This document shows positions 17,635-26,249 of a stretch of DNA of 64,000 bases, one piece after another. A model generated the notes under the pieces. The model saw only the letters and a program-made list of their open reading frames with translations. It was not told the origin of the DNA and searched no databases. The stretch is from Bacteroidales bacterium (GTDB lineage Bacteria > Bacteroidota > Bacteroidia > Bacteroidales > P3), in the NCBI GenBank assembly GCA_017645585.1, contig JAGCOF010000002.1:62001-126000 (forward strand), given 5' to 3'. The translations under genes were made by a program, and so were the position numbers. Position 1 is the stretch's first letter. Each line of letters opens with the position of its first letter.

Positions 17635-18308
17635 ATATTAAACATTTTACTTATTTCTTCATTGGGGGCAGTAATGGTCATCATCTCGTGGCGCACAGGG
17701 TGCTCGAAGGTGATGCTGTAGGCGTGGAGCGAGATACTGCCGTCGGGGTTGCTGCGCTCGGCGCCGTATTTGAGGTCGCCCTTGATGGGGCAGCCGATAT
17801 TGGCCAGCTGGCAGCGTATCTGGTGATGGCGGCCGGTGTGCAGGTTGATGTCCAGCAAATGGTAGCCGCCCTTACTAACAGCAATCTCCCTATATTCCAG
17901 GCGTGCCAGCTTGGCATTGGGCCGCGCGGCACCAAAGACATAGCTCTTATTGCGCTCCTCGTTCTTGACCAGCCAATTCTCCAGCGCACCTGCCGGCTGC
18001 GGCGGGGCGTTTTTGACCACCGCCCAATAGTGCTTCTCGAAATCGCGCGTGCGCACCTTCTCCACCATACGGCTCAGGGCCTTGCTGGTTTTGGCCAGCA
18101 GCACCACGCCGCTGACGGGACGGTCAAGACGATGGATGACACCGCAATAGACCTGGCCGGGCTTGTTGTCGCGGACCTTGATATACTCCTTCACGAGGTC
18201 GGCCAGACAGGGGTCGCCCGTCTTGTCGCCCTGAGTGATTTGCCCAGGCAACTTATTGATGGCCAACAAGTGGTTATCCTCGTAGAGTATCTGGTCGGCA
18301 AGTGTCAT
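17631..18308 (-). CDS. RluA-family RNA pseudouridine synthase
   Basis: A 225-aa RluA-type enzyme without an S4 domain that would isomerise uridine in rRNA or tRNA. The catalytic motif HRLDRPVSGVVLLAKT holds the essential Asp, and INLHTGRHHQIRCQL is the second family motif. The start is ATG 18306-18308 (MTLADQILYED), overlapping the cdsA stop; the stop overlaps the C25 peptidase start. The exact target is not deducible. Confidence 0.92.
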   Translation of the reverse strand: MTLADQILYEDNHLLAINKLPGQITQGDKTGDPCLADLVKEYIKVRDNKPGQVYCGVIHRLDRPVSGVVLLAKTSKALSRMVEKVRTRDFEKHYWAVVKNAPPQPAGALENWLVKNEERNKSYVFGAARPNAKLARLEYREIAVSKGGYHLLDINLHTGRHHQIRCQLANIGCPIKGDLKYGAERSNPDGSISLHAYSITFEHPVRHEMMTITAPNEEISKMFNI

Positions 18309-19153
18309 AGTTGCACAAAGAGTGTTAGGTAAACAAATACAAATGGGGTAGCGATGAGCAGGCTGTCGAAGCGGTCGAGGAAACCGCCGTGACCAGGCAT
18401 AATGCTGCCACTGTCCTTCATGCCCACGGAACGCTTGAGCATACTCTCCACAAGGTCGCCCAGCGTGTCTATCACACTGCAAATCAAGCCAAGCACCAAC
18501 CAATGGTACCAGGCAATGGCAGGATTGAACAGCGGACCAATAAAGTAGGCCACCAGCAAGGTGATGAGCACTCCAATAATAGTGCCCTCCCAGGTTTTGC
18601 CCGGCGAGTGGCGCTGCCACATCTTGTGTTTACCCAGCAGCGAGCCACCCATATAGGCGCCGTTGTCGTTCATCCACACCATGATGAGCACCATCACCAA
18701 CGCATTGTAGTTGAAGTGCAACCACGGCATCAGGCCCAACGGAATGGCCACATAGAGCATGGGCACCATCGTATAGGCCGCCTCGCGGAACGGTTGTTCG
18801 CTGTGGTTCCACAGCTGCACCATAGCCGACAGAGCGAAAAGCACAGGGAAGACCGTATAGACAATCCATGTGAGAGCGAAACCGTAGCGAGCATTCATCA
18901 CCGGCACCAAGGCTATCATCAGCACAGCTACCACAGTAAGAGCATAGCCTAACGGACGGCAGGGGGTAGCCCCCTGCTTGGCCACGATACGGAAGAACTC
19001 AAAGGTGCATCCGCAAGCGACAAACAGCAGGAAAGCAGTCAAGATGACGCCGCCAAGCGTCGGGTTCTTCAGCAAGACACCGCTATAGATGCAGCCAAGG
19101 AACAGCACCACATATACTACGGCACTCGCCGCACGTATCCAAAAATTCTTCAT
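18305..19153 (-). CDS. cdsA: Phosphatidate cytidylyltransferase
   Basis: A 282-aa polytopic inner-membrane enzyme making CDP-diacylglycerol from phosphatidate and CTP, the branch point of phospholipid synthesis. The CDS signature is near the end: SMLKRSVGMKDSG followed by PGHGGFLDRFDS. At least seven hydrophobic segments are visible. It overlaps ftsH upstream and the rluA-type gene downstream by 4 bases. Confidence 0.96.
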   Translation of the reverse strand: MKNFWIRAASAVVYVVLFLGCIYSGVLLKNPTLGGVILTAFLLFVACGCTFEFFRIVAKQGATPCRPLGYALTVVAVLMIALVPVMNARYGFALTWIVYTVFPVLFALSAMVQLWNHSEQPFREAAYTMVPMLYVAIPLGLMPWLHFNYNALVMVLIMVWMNDNGAYMGGSLLGKHKMWQRHSPGKTWEGTIIGVLITLLVAYFIGPLFNPAIAWYHWLVLGLICSVIDTLGDLVESMLKRSVGMKDSGSIMPGHGGFLDRFDSLLIATPFVFVYLTLFVQL

Positions 19154-21201
19154 ACCTCTTCGAAGTCTTGGTTAGTGTTATCGTCGGCCTCTTCCTGAGT
19201 TTCCGTCTCCTCCGGAGTTTCCTGTGCTTCAGGGTTCTCCCATGGACGGGGACCATAGATGCGTTCCAAGTCCTCGCGGAAAAGCACCTCCTTGTCATAG
19301 AGTTGAGCAGCCAGCTCGTCCAGCTGGGCACGGTGGCTGAGTAGCAACTCTTTGGCTTTGGCATAGGCCTCTTCCACCATGCGACGCACCTCGCGGTCAA
19401 TGGTCTCGGCGGTCTTCTCGCTGAAGGGCTTGGCGAAGCTGTATTCGCTCTGGCCGGTAGAGTCATAAAAACTGATATTGCCCACCTCGGGGCTCATGCC
19501 GTAGTAGGTCACCAGCGCCTGCGCCATCTTGGTGGCACGCTCAATATCATTCAAAGCACCGGTGCTTATCTTGCCATAGACAATCTCCTCAGACGCGCGA
19601 CCTGCCATCAGCGAGGTCATCTCGTCGAACATCTGTTCATAGGTGGTAATCTGGCGTTCCTCGGGCAGATACCAAGCGGCACCGAGGGCTTTGCCGCGCG
19701 GTACGATGGTCACCTTCACCAGCGGGTTGGCCCAGCGCAGCAGCCAACTGACCGAAGCGTGGCCACTTTCGTGGTAGGCAATGGTGTGCTTCTCCTGGTC
19801 GGTGAGCACTTTGGAGCGCTTCTCCAAGCCGCCGACAATGCGGTCGACGGCATCCAGAAAGTCCTGCTTGTCAATCTGCTTCTTGTTCTTGCGGGCGGCA
19901 CAGAGGGCAGCCTCATTGCACACATTGGCAATGTCGGCACCGCTGAAGCCCGGCGTCTGCTTGGCCAGGAAGGCGCGATCCACATACTCGTCGCTATTCT
20001 TGTCCTTGTTGAGCTTTAGCTTCCTCATGTGAACCGCAAAGATAGCCTTGCGCTCCTCGAGGTCAGGCAACTCCACATATATCTGTCGGTCAAAGCGGCC
20101 GGCACGCAGCAACGCTTTGTCGAGCACGTCGGCACGGTTGGTGGCGGCCATAACAATAATGTTGGTATTGCTCGAGAAGCCATCCATCTCGGTAAGCAGC
20201 TGGTTGAGCGTGCTCTCACGCTCGTCATTGCCACCCGTGATGGCCTTGCCGCGGGCACGTCCCACAGCATCAATTTCGTCAATGAAAACAATACAGGGTG
20301 CTTTCTTCTTGGCTTCGTCGAAGAGGCCGCGCACACGCGAGGCACCCACGCCGACAAACATCTCCACGAACTCGGAACCGCTCATCGAGAAGAAAGGCAC
20401 ACCCGCTTCGCCGGCCACTGCACGGGCCAGCAGCGTCTTACCGGTACCCGGAGGGCCTACCAACAGCACACCCTTGGGTATCTTGCCACCCAATTCGGTG
20501 TAGTGCTGCGGGTTCTTCAGGAAGTCGACCACCTCCATCACCTCCTCCTTGGCGCCAGCCAAGCCGGCCACATCCTTGAAGGTGACGTTGTTCTGCTTGG
20601 TGGCGTCATATTGCTTGGCGGTCGAGCGACCAATGCCGAACAGATTAAAACCGCCGCCGGCACCCCCATCGCCACCCATCTGGCGGCGACCGATAGCACC
20701 CATAATCCAGAAGAAAAAGATAAGCATCAGCAACGGGCCGAACCATATCAGCAGTTCGCGCCAGGTATTGCTATGGGTCTCAATCTTATAACTGATATGC
20801 TTACCCGTCTTCTCCTCCACAATGGAAAGCTCCTTGTCGAAGTGCTCGAGGTTGCCGATATTGTAGACATAATAGCCCAGAGGAGCCTGCGAGCCCGTGA
20901 TGGTGCGACTGATAATGTCCCGATAGGTGATGGTGTCGCGACGGGCCACATCGCTCTTGATGCGTATCTCGGCCACCTCCTGGTTGACGACGGTAATACT
21001 CTCGTAGTGTTCCTTCTCAAGGATGGGTTCCAAGCGTTCCCACGTAATCTCGCGTTTGCCCGAGGAGCCACTCTTGCCGCCCACAAGCGACCACAAAAGG
21101 AGCACCATAATGACACCGTAGACAATATACATCGCACGTGAACCACGCGGACGCTTGTTGCGGTTGGGGTTAGGTTGTTGGTTGTTAGGTTGATTAGCCA
21201 T
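19150..21201 (-). CDS. ftsH: ATP-dependent zinc metalloprotease FtsH
   Basis: A 683-aa membrane AAA+ protease for quality control of membrane and short-lived proteins. Two membrane helices (about 24-39 and 150-168) flank a periplasmic domain. Walker A GPPGTGKT at 249-256, Walker [10 protein letters not shown] near 307-314, zinc motif HESGH at 477-481 (usually HEAGH). The C-terminal tail is acidic ([11 protein letters not shown]). It lies between rsfS and cdsA, an order common in Bacteroidota. Confidence 0.97.
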   Translation of the reverse strand: MANQPNNQQPNPNRNKRPRGSRAMYIVYGVIMVLLLWSLVGGKSGSSGKREITWERLEPILEKEHYESITVVNQEVAEIRIKSDVARRDTITYRDIISRTITGSQAPLGYYVYNIGNLEHFDKELSIVEEKTGKHISYKIETHSNTWRELLIWFGPLLMLIFFFWIMGAIGRRQMGGDGGAGGGFNLFGIGRSTAKQYDATKQNNVTFKDVAGLAGAKEEVMEVVDFLKNPQHYTELGGKIPKGVLLVGPPGTGKTLLARAVAGEAGVPFFSMSGSEFVEMFVGVGASRVRGLFDEAKKKAPCIVFIDEIDAVGRARGKAITGGNDERESTLNQLLTEMDGFSSNTNIIVMAATNRADVLDKALLRAGRFDRQIYVELPDLEERKAIFAVHMRKLKLNKDKNSDEYVDRAFLAKQTPGFSGADIANVCNEAALCAARKNKKQIDKQDFLDAVDRIVGGLEKRSKVLTDQEKHTIAYHESGHASVSWLLRWANPLVKVTIVPRGKALGAAWYLPEERQITTYEQMFDEMTSLMAGRASEEIVYGKISTGALNDIERATKMAQALVTYYGMSPEVGNISFYDSTGQSEYSFAKPFSEKTAETIDREVRRMVEEAYAKAKELLLSHRAQLDELAAQLYDKEVLFREDLERIYGPRPWENPEAQETPEETETQEEADDNTNQDFEEV

Positions 21202-21206
21202 TGTTT

Positions 21207-21578
21207 CTATTCTTTAGTCGATATAGGCAGTTCCTCGCCATCGCTCCACAACTCGTCGAGGCGGTAGAAGGCGCGCTTCTCCTTCTGGAAGATATGGATT
21301 ACCACATCGAAATAATCCATCAATATCCATTCGGCGTTGTTGTAGCCCTCCACCTTGTGGGGGTTGAGGCCGGTGGCTTTCTTGACCACCTCGAAGACTG
21401 TGTCGCTCAGGGCGCTGACGTGCGACGGCACGTTGCCCGAGGCGATGACAAAGTACTCGGCCGGAGCACCGTGCACCTTGCGCAGGTCGAGGATGCGCAC
21501 ATCCTCGGCTTTCTTGCCGTCAAGGGCCTGGGCAGCCAAACGGGCAAGTACTTGCGATTCTTTCTCTTTATTGTTCAT
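21207..21578 (-). CDS. rsfS: Ribosome silencing factor RsfS
   Basis: A 123-aa protein of the RsfS/Iojap family, which binds uL14 and blocks subunit joining under starvation. The region VHGAPAEYFVIASG followed by ALSDTVFEVVKK and the VHIFQKEKRAFYRLDELWSD end are typical. The gene starts 6 nt after tsaE and ends 5 nt before ftsH. Confidence 0.95.
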   Translation of the reverse strand: MNNKEKESQVLARLAAQALDGKKAEDVRILDLRKVHGAPAEYFVIASGNVPSHVSALSDTVFEVVKKATGLNPHKVEGYNNAEWILMDYFDVVIHIFQKEKRAFYRLDELWSDGEELPISTKE

Positions 21579-21584
21579 TATCTG

Positions 21585-22007
21585 TTATTTTCCTATCAGT
21601 TCGGCCGTCAATGTACGGCTCTCGTTCTCTTCAGTCATGGTGACGCGCACATAGCGGTCGGGCAGCAGTTCCTCCACCTTTTCGGTCCACTCGGTGAAGC
21701 AGTAGCAGCCGCTGTAGAAGTATTCTTCGTAGCCTATGTCATAGGCCTCTGCTAACGACTTCAGGCGGTAGAAGTCGAAGTGGAAGACCGACTCACCCTG
21801 CACCGTAGAGTACTCATTGACAATAGCGAAGGTGGGGCTGCACACATTGTCGACCACTTCCAGCACATCGCACATCTCCTTGATGAGTGTGGTCTTCCCC
21901 ACCCCCATCTTGCCGAAGAAAGCAAAGAAGCGCTCCTCACGGAAGGTGGTCAGCAATTTGCGTGCCACCTCATGCAACTGCTCTATGCTATAATTCTCAA
22001 TTTTCAA
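21585..22007 (-). CDS. tsaE: tRNA t6A biosynthesis ATPase TsaE
   Basis: A 140-aa P-loop ATPase needed with TsaB, TsaC and TsaD for t6A modification of tRNA. Walker A GKMGVGKTT, then SPTFAIVNEY and HFDFYRL are family hallmarks. There is no ATG before the Walker A region. The frame opens just after a TGA and the only suitable start is TTG at 22005-22007, inside a TTCAATT heptamer array that also writes the residues KIENY. The native start appears to have been overwritten by the repeat. Confidence 0.92.
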   Translation of the reverse strand: MKIENYSIEQLHEVARKLLTTFREERFFAFFGKMGVGKTTLIKEMCDVLEVVDNVCSPTFAIVNEYSTVQGESVFHFDFYRLKSLAEAYDIGYEEYFYSGCYCFTEWTEKVEELLPDRYVRVTMTEENESRTLTAELIGK

Positions 22008-22023
22008 TTTTCAACTTTCCATT
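21989..22023. repeat. 7-bp-period array (TTCAATT) at the tsaE start
   Basis: Five consecutive 7-mers on the plus strand: TATAATT, CTCAATT, TTCAATT, TTCAACT, TTCCATT. On the coding strand this is the GAAAATT/GAATTAT type also seen at 649-696, 22571-22590 and 62903-62926. It covers the tsaE start codon and reaches the DUF4293 gene stop. Confidence 0.8.
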
Positions 22024-22565
22024 TAACGTAATCTGTCGGCAGCGCGCACCTTCTCCTCGTCGCGCTTGATGGCGCGATGGGCGAGGACAAAAAGTACAAT
22101 GGATACAATGGGCGCATAGGCACCGACGAACCACGCCACACACATGTTATCGGCTTCCAACGCCTGCATCACCACAGCGCCATACTTGTCCACCGCCCAG
22201 AAGAAGAGCAGGAAGACATACACCACATTGAGCAGGAAGGCCACCGCGACCACCCGCATCTGCAGCACCCTATTCTTGTAGAGGAAGATGCATACCAGCG
22301 CGAGGGCAGCCACCAGCAGGTTGACGACAATCAGAGGCCACGTCTGGAAGCCGCTGGCTTTCTGGCTGTAACCAACGACGGGCTCGAGGTTGAGCAGTTG
22401 GTTCATCATTTCGGGATTGTCCTTGGCCAACAGGTCGAGCTGCGCCTCGGCACGCTGGTGCGTGGTGGGCATCTCGTAGTAGTACTTCGCCACAGGGAAC
22501 ATGAAGCACAGCACCATGCAGCACAGGGCCAGCACCAACCAGAAAGATTGTATACGTTGTATCAT
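22023..22565 (-). CDS. DUF4293 family membrane protein
   Basis: A 180-aa protein with four hydrophobic segments, opening MIQRIQSFWLVLAL as DUF4293 proteins do, and a basic-acidic cytoplasmic tail (HRAIKRDEEKVRAADRLR). The function is unknown; the family is restricted to Bacteroidota. It sits 6 nt after the BT_3928-like gene in the ftsH operon. Confidence 0.88.
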   Translation of the reverse strand: MIQRIQSFWLVLALCCMVLCFMFPVAKYYYEMPTTHQRAEAQLDLLAKDNPEMMNQLLNLEPVVGYSQKASGFQTWPLIVVNLLVAALALVCIFLYKNRVLQMRVVAVAFLLNVVYVFLLFFWAVDKYGAVVMQALEADNMCVAWFVGAYAPIVSIVLFVLAHRAIKRDEEKVRAADRLR

Positions 22566-22571
22566 AATCGC

Positions 22572-23702
22572 TTAGTTTTCAATTTTCAAACCACTTACTT
22601 TGCGGGTCTTGTCCACCACGGTGGCGTCCTTGATGAACATGAAGCCCGGGTTGCCGCGCATCATGGTCTCGATGGCGGTGGCGTCGGAGAAGAGGAAATC
22701 GAGGCCGTCCAGCTCATTCTCATACAGCCAGGCCTGCACCTCCTCGGGGAGGGCCGAGGTAAGCAGGATAATCTGCAAGCCATTTTCCTCGGCAATACGG
22801 GTGGCAAGGCGCACCTGACGCACGCCCTTGTCGTTCACTTTCTCGATGTGATGGATGGTGACAAGCATCAATCCATCCTCGGCAGGCAGGAGCTCGGTGG
22901 AGTGGTCGTTGCCCTCGAGGTCCATCATGGCGAAGCCGGGGGCCATAATCTCGAACGGGTCGTCGCTGGTGGAGCGCGTAATCTCCCACTTGCTATAGTC
23001 CTTATACTCCTCGGGCACCGTATTCCAGCCGCCGTTGGGGTAATCCACCGTCACCTCCTCGCCGGTCTCCAGGTTGCGCATATACAGGTGGTTCATCGCC
23101 TCGTGCTCCTCAATCATGCGGTTGCCCACCTTCCAGGGACGAAAGTCGATAACAGGCTCGTGATTAATGTTATACAACGCGAAGACCAACATCACGGCAA
23201 TGCCTGAGATGAAGACGATGCCGTCGCGCTCGAAGCGGCGCTTGCGGCGCAGGTTGCGCGTGAGGAGAATCCACACGGTGGGCACATCGAGCACAATATT
23301 CTTCCAGAACGTCTGCCAATTGGTGAGCTTCACGGCGTCGCCAAAGCAGCCGCAGTCGGTCACCTTGTTGGTCAGCGCATCGATGAGCGTGGTGACGGTG
23401 AAGAAGAGCATCATCAGCGCCAAACCCCAAGCCGACAGGCGACGGTAGGCATTGAAAATCAACAGCACACCAATCACAAACTCGGCACAGATAAGCCCCA
23501 CCGAAAGCAGATTGGCAAACGGCAAAGCCCACTCGAAGGTCATGTTGCCGATGCTCCAGGCAGTCATGTATTCCTGCACCTTGAAGGCGGTGCCCAGCGG
23601 GTCGACTCCCTTGGTGAAGGAGGAGAAGAGAAACACCAGGCCCACAAACCAACGGGCCACCACATTCAACGCGTAATTCAGTTTCGTGTCCTTTACTTTC
23701 AT
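22572..23702 (-). CDS. BT_3928-type MauE/DoxX-like membrane protein with thioredoxin-like C-terminus
   Basis: A 376-aa protein. The first half has four or five membrane helices in the DoxX/MauE arrangement, with a conserved CGCFGDA segment between helices that could take part in redox. The C-terminal half (from about residue 240) resembles a thioredoxin-fold domain (DGLMLVTIHHIEKV ... PGFMFIKDATVV) but has no CxxC. The last residues KIEN come from a heptamer array at the stop codon. It is probably an inner-membrane thiol-redox or heme-related protein; function not established. Confidence 0.85.
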   Translation of the reverse strand: MKVKDTKLNYALNVVARWFVGLVFLFSSFTKGVDPLGTAFKVQEYMTAWSIGNMTFEWALPFANLLSVGLICAEFVIGVLLIFNAYRRLSAWGLALMMLFFTVTTLIDALTNKVTDCGCFGDAVKLTNWQTFWKNIVLDVPTVWILLTRNLRRKRRFERDGIVFISGIAVMLVFALYNINHEPVIDFRPWKVGNRMIEEHEAMNHLYMRNLETGEEVTVDYPNGGWNTVPEEYKDYSKWEITRSTSDDPFEIMAPGFAMMDLEGNDHSTELLPAEDGLMLVTIHHIEKVNDKGVRQVRLATRIAEENGLQIILLTSALPEEVQAWLYENELDGLDFLFSDATAIETMMRGNPGFMFIKDATVVDKTRKVSGLKIEN

Positions 23703-23720
23703 ATCATTTTCCCATTTTAT

Positions 23721-24293
23721 TCATTTCTCATTTTCAGCCTCTTCCGACAGGCGCACCAGACAGAAGAGCGAGTAGTTGATAATGTCCATATAGCCACCCT
23801 CAACACCTTCGCTGACAAGCGTATGACCCTCGTTGTCCTCAATCTGCTTGATGCGGCGGAGCTTCATCAGGATGAGGTCCACCATCGAGCTGACGCGCAT
23901 CTGGCGCCAGGCCTCGCCGTAGTCGTGGTTCTTGTCGAGCATCAGCTCAAGCGTGCGGTTCAAATGCTTGTCGTAGAGCTCTGTGGCACGCTTCAAAGGC
24001 AACTCGCTGTCGTCGTCGGGTCCCAGCTCAATCTGCATCAAGGCCATCACAGCATAGTTGACCATAGCCACAAACTCGCCGCTCAGGTCGTCGCCCACAC
24101 GGTTCTCGCCGCTCTCCTGCACGCTCCTGATTCTGTTGGCCTTAATAAATATCTGATCCGTCAGCGACGGCAGGCGCAGCACACGCCACGAGGTGCCGTA
24201 GTCGCGCGTCTTCTTCTCGAAAAGCGTGCGGCAGAGGGCAGCCTCCTGCCCTATCTCCTGCCGCGTATCGTTAGTATTGGCATTTTTAGTCAT
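23721..24293 (-). CDS. DUF1599 domain protein
   Basis: A 190-aa cytoplasmic protein with two similar halves: TLFEKKTRDYGTSWRVLRLP and LMLDKNHDYGEAWRQMR, each followed by a DQIF/DLIL-x-K-R-I helix. This duplication is typical of DUF1599, a distant relative of all-alpha NTP pyrophosphatases. ATG at 24291-24293 (MTKNANTND) is preferred over upstream in-frame Mets, which would add a hydrophobic stretch unlike the family. It is the first gene of the nine-gene operon ending with the C25 peptidase. Confidence 0.85.
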   Translation of the reverse strand: MTKNANTNDTRQEIGQEAALCRTLFEKKTRDYGTSWRVLRLPSLTDQIFIKANRIRSVQESGENRVGDDLSGEFVAMVNYAVMALMQIELGPDDDSELPLKRATELYDKHLNRTLELMLDKNHDYGEAWRQMRVSSMVDLILMKLRRIKQIEDNEGHTLVSEGVEGGYMDIINYSLFCLVRLSEEAENEK

Positions 24294-24856
24294 AATCTTT
24301 AGGAAACGTAAAAGCATATAATATATTGTATACAGATAAAATATTTTTTTCATCCGGCCACCGCCCGACGACTACAGACCACCGGCGACAGACCACCGAC
24401 CACCCAACTTATGTCGTGCACGACATAATTGTATCAACACCGTAGATGCACCGTCTTTTCTCCGACCGCAGTCGGACTTCAGTCGGACTTGAGTCGGACT
24501 TGGGTCGGACCACTGTCGGAGGGGGTGCGGGGCGATATACCCGCTTAACATGTTTATAGCATGATTATTAGCGCCATCAATTGCCATCAATACCCGTTTT
24601 TGTCCAACAAGGGAGCTTTCTGGGGATGGTTTGAAGGTCGAACCGACCACCGATTACCGGCCACCGACCACCCATTTATATCGTGCACGACTTATTTTTG
24701 TCACCGCTTTTTTACCTCCCCGCCGTTGGCGGTAATCCTGTAAATCTTGTATTTTTTTTATCTAATTTTGTGGATTAGGCGCAGCATGAGAAACAAATTT
24801 TGCCACATTGAAAAATAAATGTATCTTTGCAGTTGAAATCATAAAACAAATATATT
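24294..24856. repeat. Composite repeat element, copy 1, in a gene-free gap
   Basis: No gene is seen. 24355-24410: eight degenerate 7-mers (CGGCCAC, AGACCAC, CGACCAC type). 24414-24423: TCGTGCACGA palindrome within a longer perfect one (24410-24427). 24449-24530: a block opening CACCGTCTTTTCTCCGACC with five 11-mers (AGTCGGACTTC type, 24470-24524). 24642-24676: five ACCGACC-type 7-mers. 24681-24690: second TCGTGCACGA. The same order recurs at 52787-53126. A promoter for the next gene follows: TTTTG 24798-24802, 19 bp, TATCTTTG 24822-24829. Confidence 0.75.
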
Positions 24857-26248
24857 ATGAAAAAACAATTATTTTTTTTGTTATTAATCAGTGTATGTGC
24901 ATGTTTATATGCGCAAAGCAATGTTTTTTTCACCGCCACAATTCAGGAAGACCCTGTTTTGTTGGCAGAGAATGACCAACCGCCTATTGGTAATTGGACA
25001 AAAGATTATTCTGTTTCATTTGTCGAAAATCAAGAAAAAGATATCTTTTGTCTTATCGGTCATTCCGACTTCTTCAACATTTATACACCAAGTACGGTGA
25101 CGGCTCCTGCGTGTAGTATATATCATGCTGTTGTAAACCTACCAGGCCATTTGGACTTTTTTCATGTAAACGATATCTATATCGCAGATGACTACGCTTT
25201 CTTCTGCGGCTCTATTTATGATACCATAAAGCATAAACCATACGTTTTATATGGTTACTTTGATTTGAATGACTTTTTCACTGACTCATTGAATATTTAT
25301 CTTGACACCATTACAGATGGCACGACGACGGCACCTATCATTTTGGAGCGTTTGGTGGCATATAAACACAACGCAGTTTACAAAGTGGTCACCTATGGTT
25401 ACGATGACAATCAGCAATACAAGATTTTAGAAATAGACAATGCTACGAATCCAGCTTCAACGTGTAGTGTTGCTGACATGTCATTCACCCCTGGGGGATC
25501 ACCTCTTTCTATACAATTATCTGATATTTTTTTGGAGAAATCCCACGTTGTTTTAGTAGAATACAATGCGGCTGGTTATGCCGGTTATACCTACGGCTCC
25601 CGCTCGTCGGTTGTAAGTGACATTTGCAATAACAACCACTTCATTTCATCAAGTGATGAGACTAATGGCGTAGTAAAAGGGGTGGCATTAGAAGAAGACT
25701 TTTTTGCTTTCTCTTATGTACATGTGGATGCAACTACCGGTCAATTTTATACAAGATTGAGAGTGATTGACTTGAGAAACAATGTCAACGTCTTTTCGTA
25801 TGAATTCAATAAGAAAGACAAGGAAGACCCCATTAAAATGATTTATCTTTCCGGTTTAGGAACAATAGAATTACTACAACCAATTTACGATTCGTCAGAT
25901 TTCATTCGCTTAGAGCCATTCTCGGGAGTTAGTTATAACACAACCTTTCTTTCCCCAAATAGAAGGCAATATAACAACTTACAACACATTGGAGGCCTGT
26001 GCTACTTTTCGTTTCATAGAAAAAAATATTTCCTCTTGAACAGAACAGCGACTCCTCCATTCTCCACATTGACATGTCCTTCTTTTAAGACAATTAAAGT
26101 GCTGCCAATAACCAATGAGTCATTGATGGATATTTCTAATTCATGCGGCAACAATCTTATAGCACCTATACCCATTGTTAATACCATCAACGATAAGGTT
26201 CCATTGGATCCCCATTGTTATTCTTTTGAAGAAATAAATGCAAAATGA
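24857..26248 (+). CDS. Secreted protein of unknown function (A+T-rich)
   Basis: A 463-aa protein with a signal peptide (MKKQLFFLLLISVCACLYAQ). The mature part looks beta-rich with many aromatic residues and no recognised motif; it could be a propeller. No T9SS sorting domain is present at the end (HCYSFEEINAK). Its A+T-rich codons differ sharply from the neighbours, suggesting acquisition. It ends just before the next secreted protein's start, so the two are co-transcribed. Confidence 0.75.
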   Translation: MKKQLFFLLLISVCACLYAQSNVFFTATIQEDPVLLAENDQPPIGNWTKDYSVSFVENQEKDIFCLIGHSDFFNIYTPSTVTAPACSIYHAVVNLPGHLDFFHVNDIYIADDYAFFCGSIYDTIKHKPYVLYGYFDLNDFFTDSLNIYLDTITDGTTTAPIILERLVAYKHNAVYKVVTYGYDDNQQYKILEIDNATNPASTCSVADMSFTPGGSPLSIQLSDIFLEKSHVVLVEYNAAGYAGYTYGSRSSVVSDICNNNHFISSSDETNGVVKGVALEEDFFAFSYVHVDATTGQFYTRLRVIDLRNNVNVFSYEFNKKDKEDPIKMIYLSGLGTIELLQPIYDSSDFIRLEPFSGVSYNTTFLSPNRRQYNNLQHIGGLCYFSFHRKKYFLLNRTATPPFSTLTCPSFKTIKVLPITNESLMDISNSCGNNLIAPIPIVNTINDKVPLDPHCYSFEEINAK

Positions 26249-26249
26249 T

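Noticed and set aside
24294..24856. Insertion sequence in the composite repeat gap
   Set aside because: No transposase fragment on either strand and no terminal inverted repeats beyond the short palindromes.
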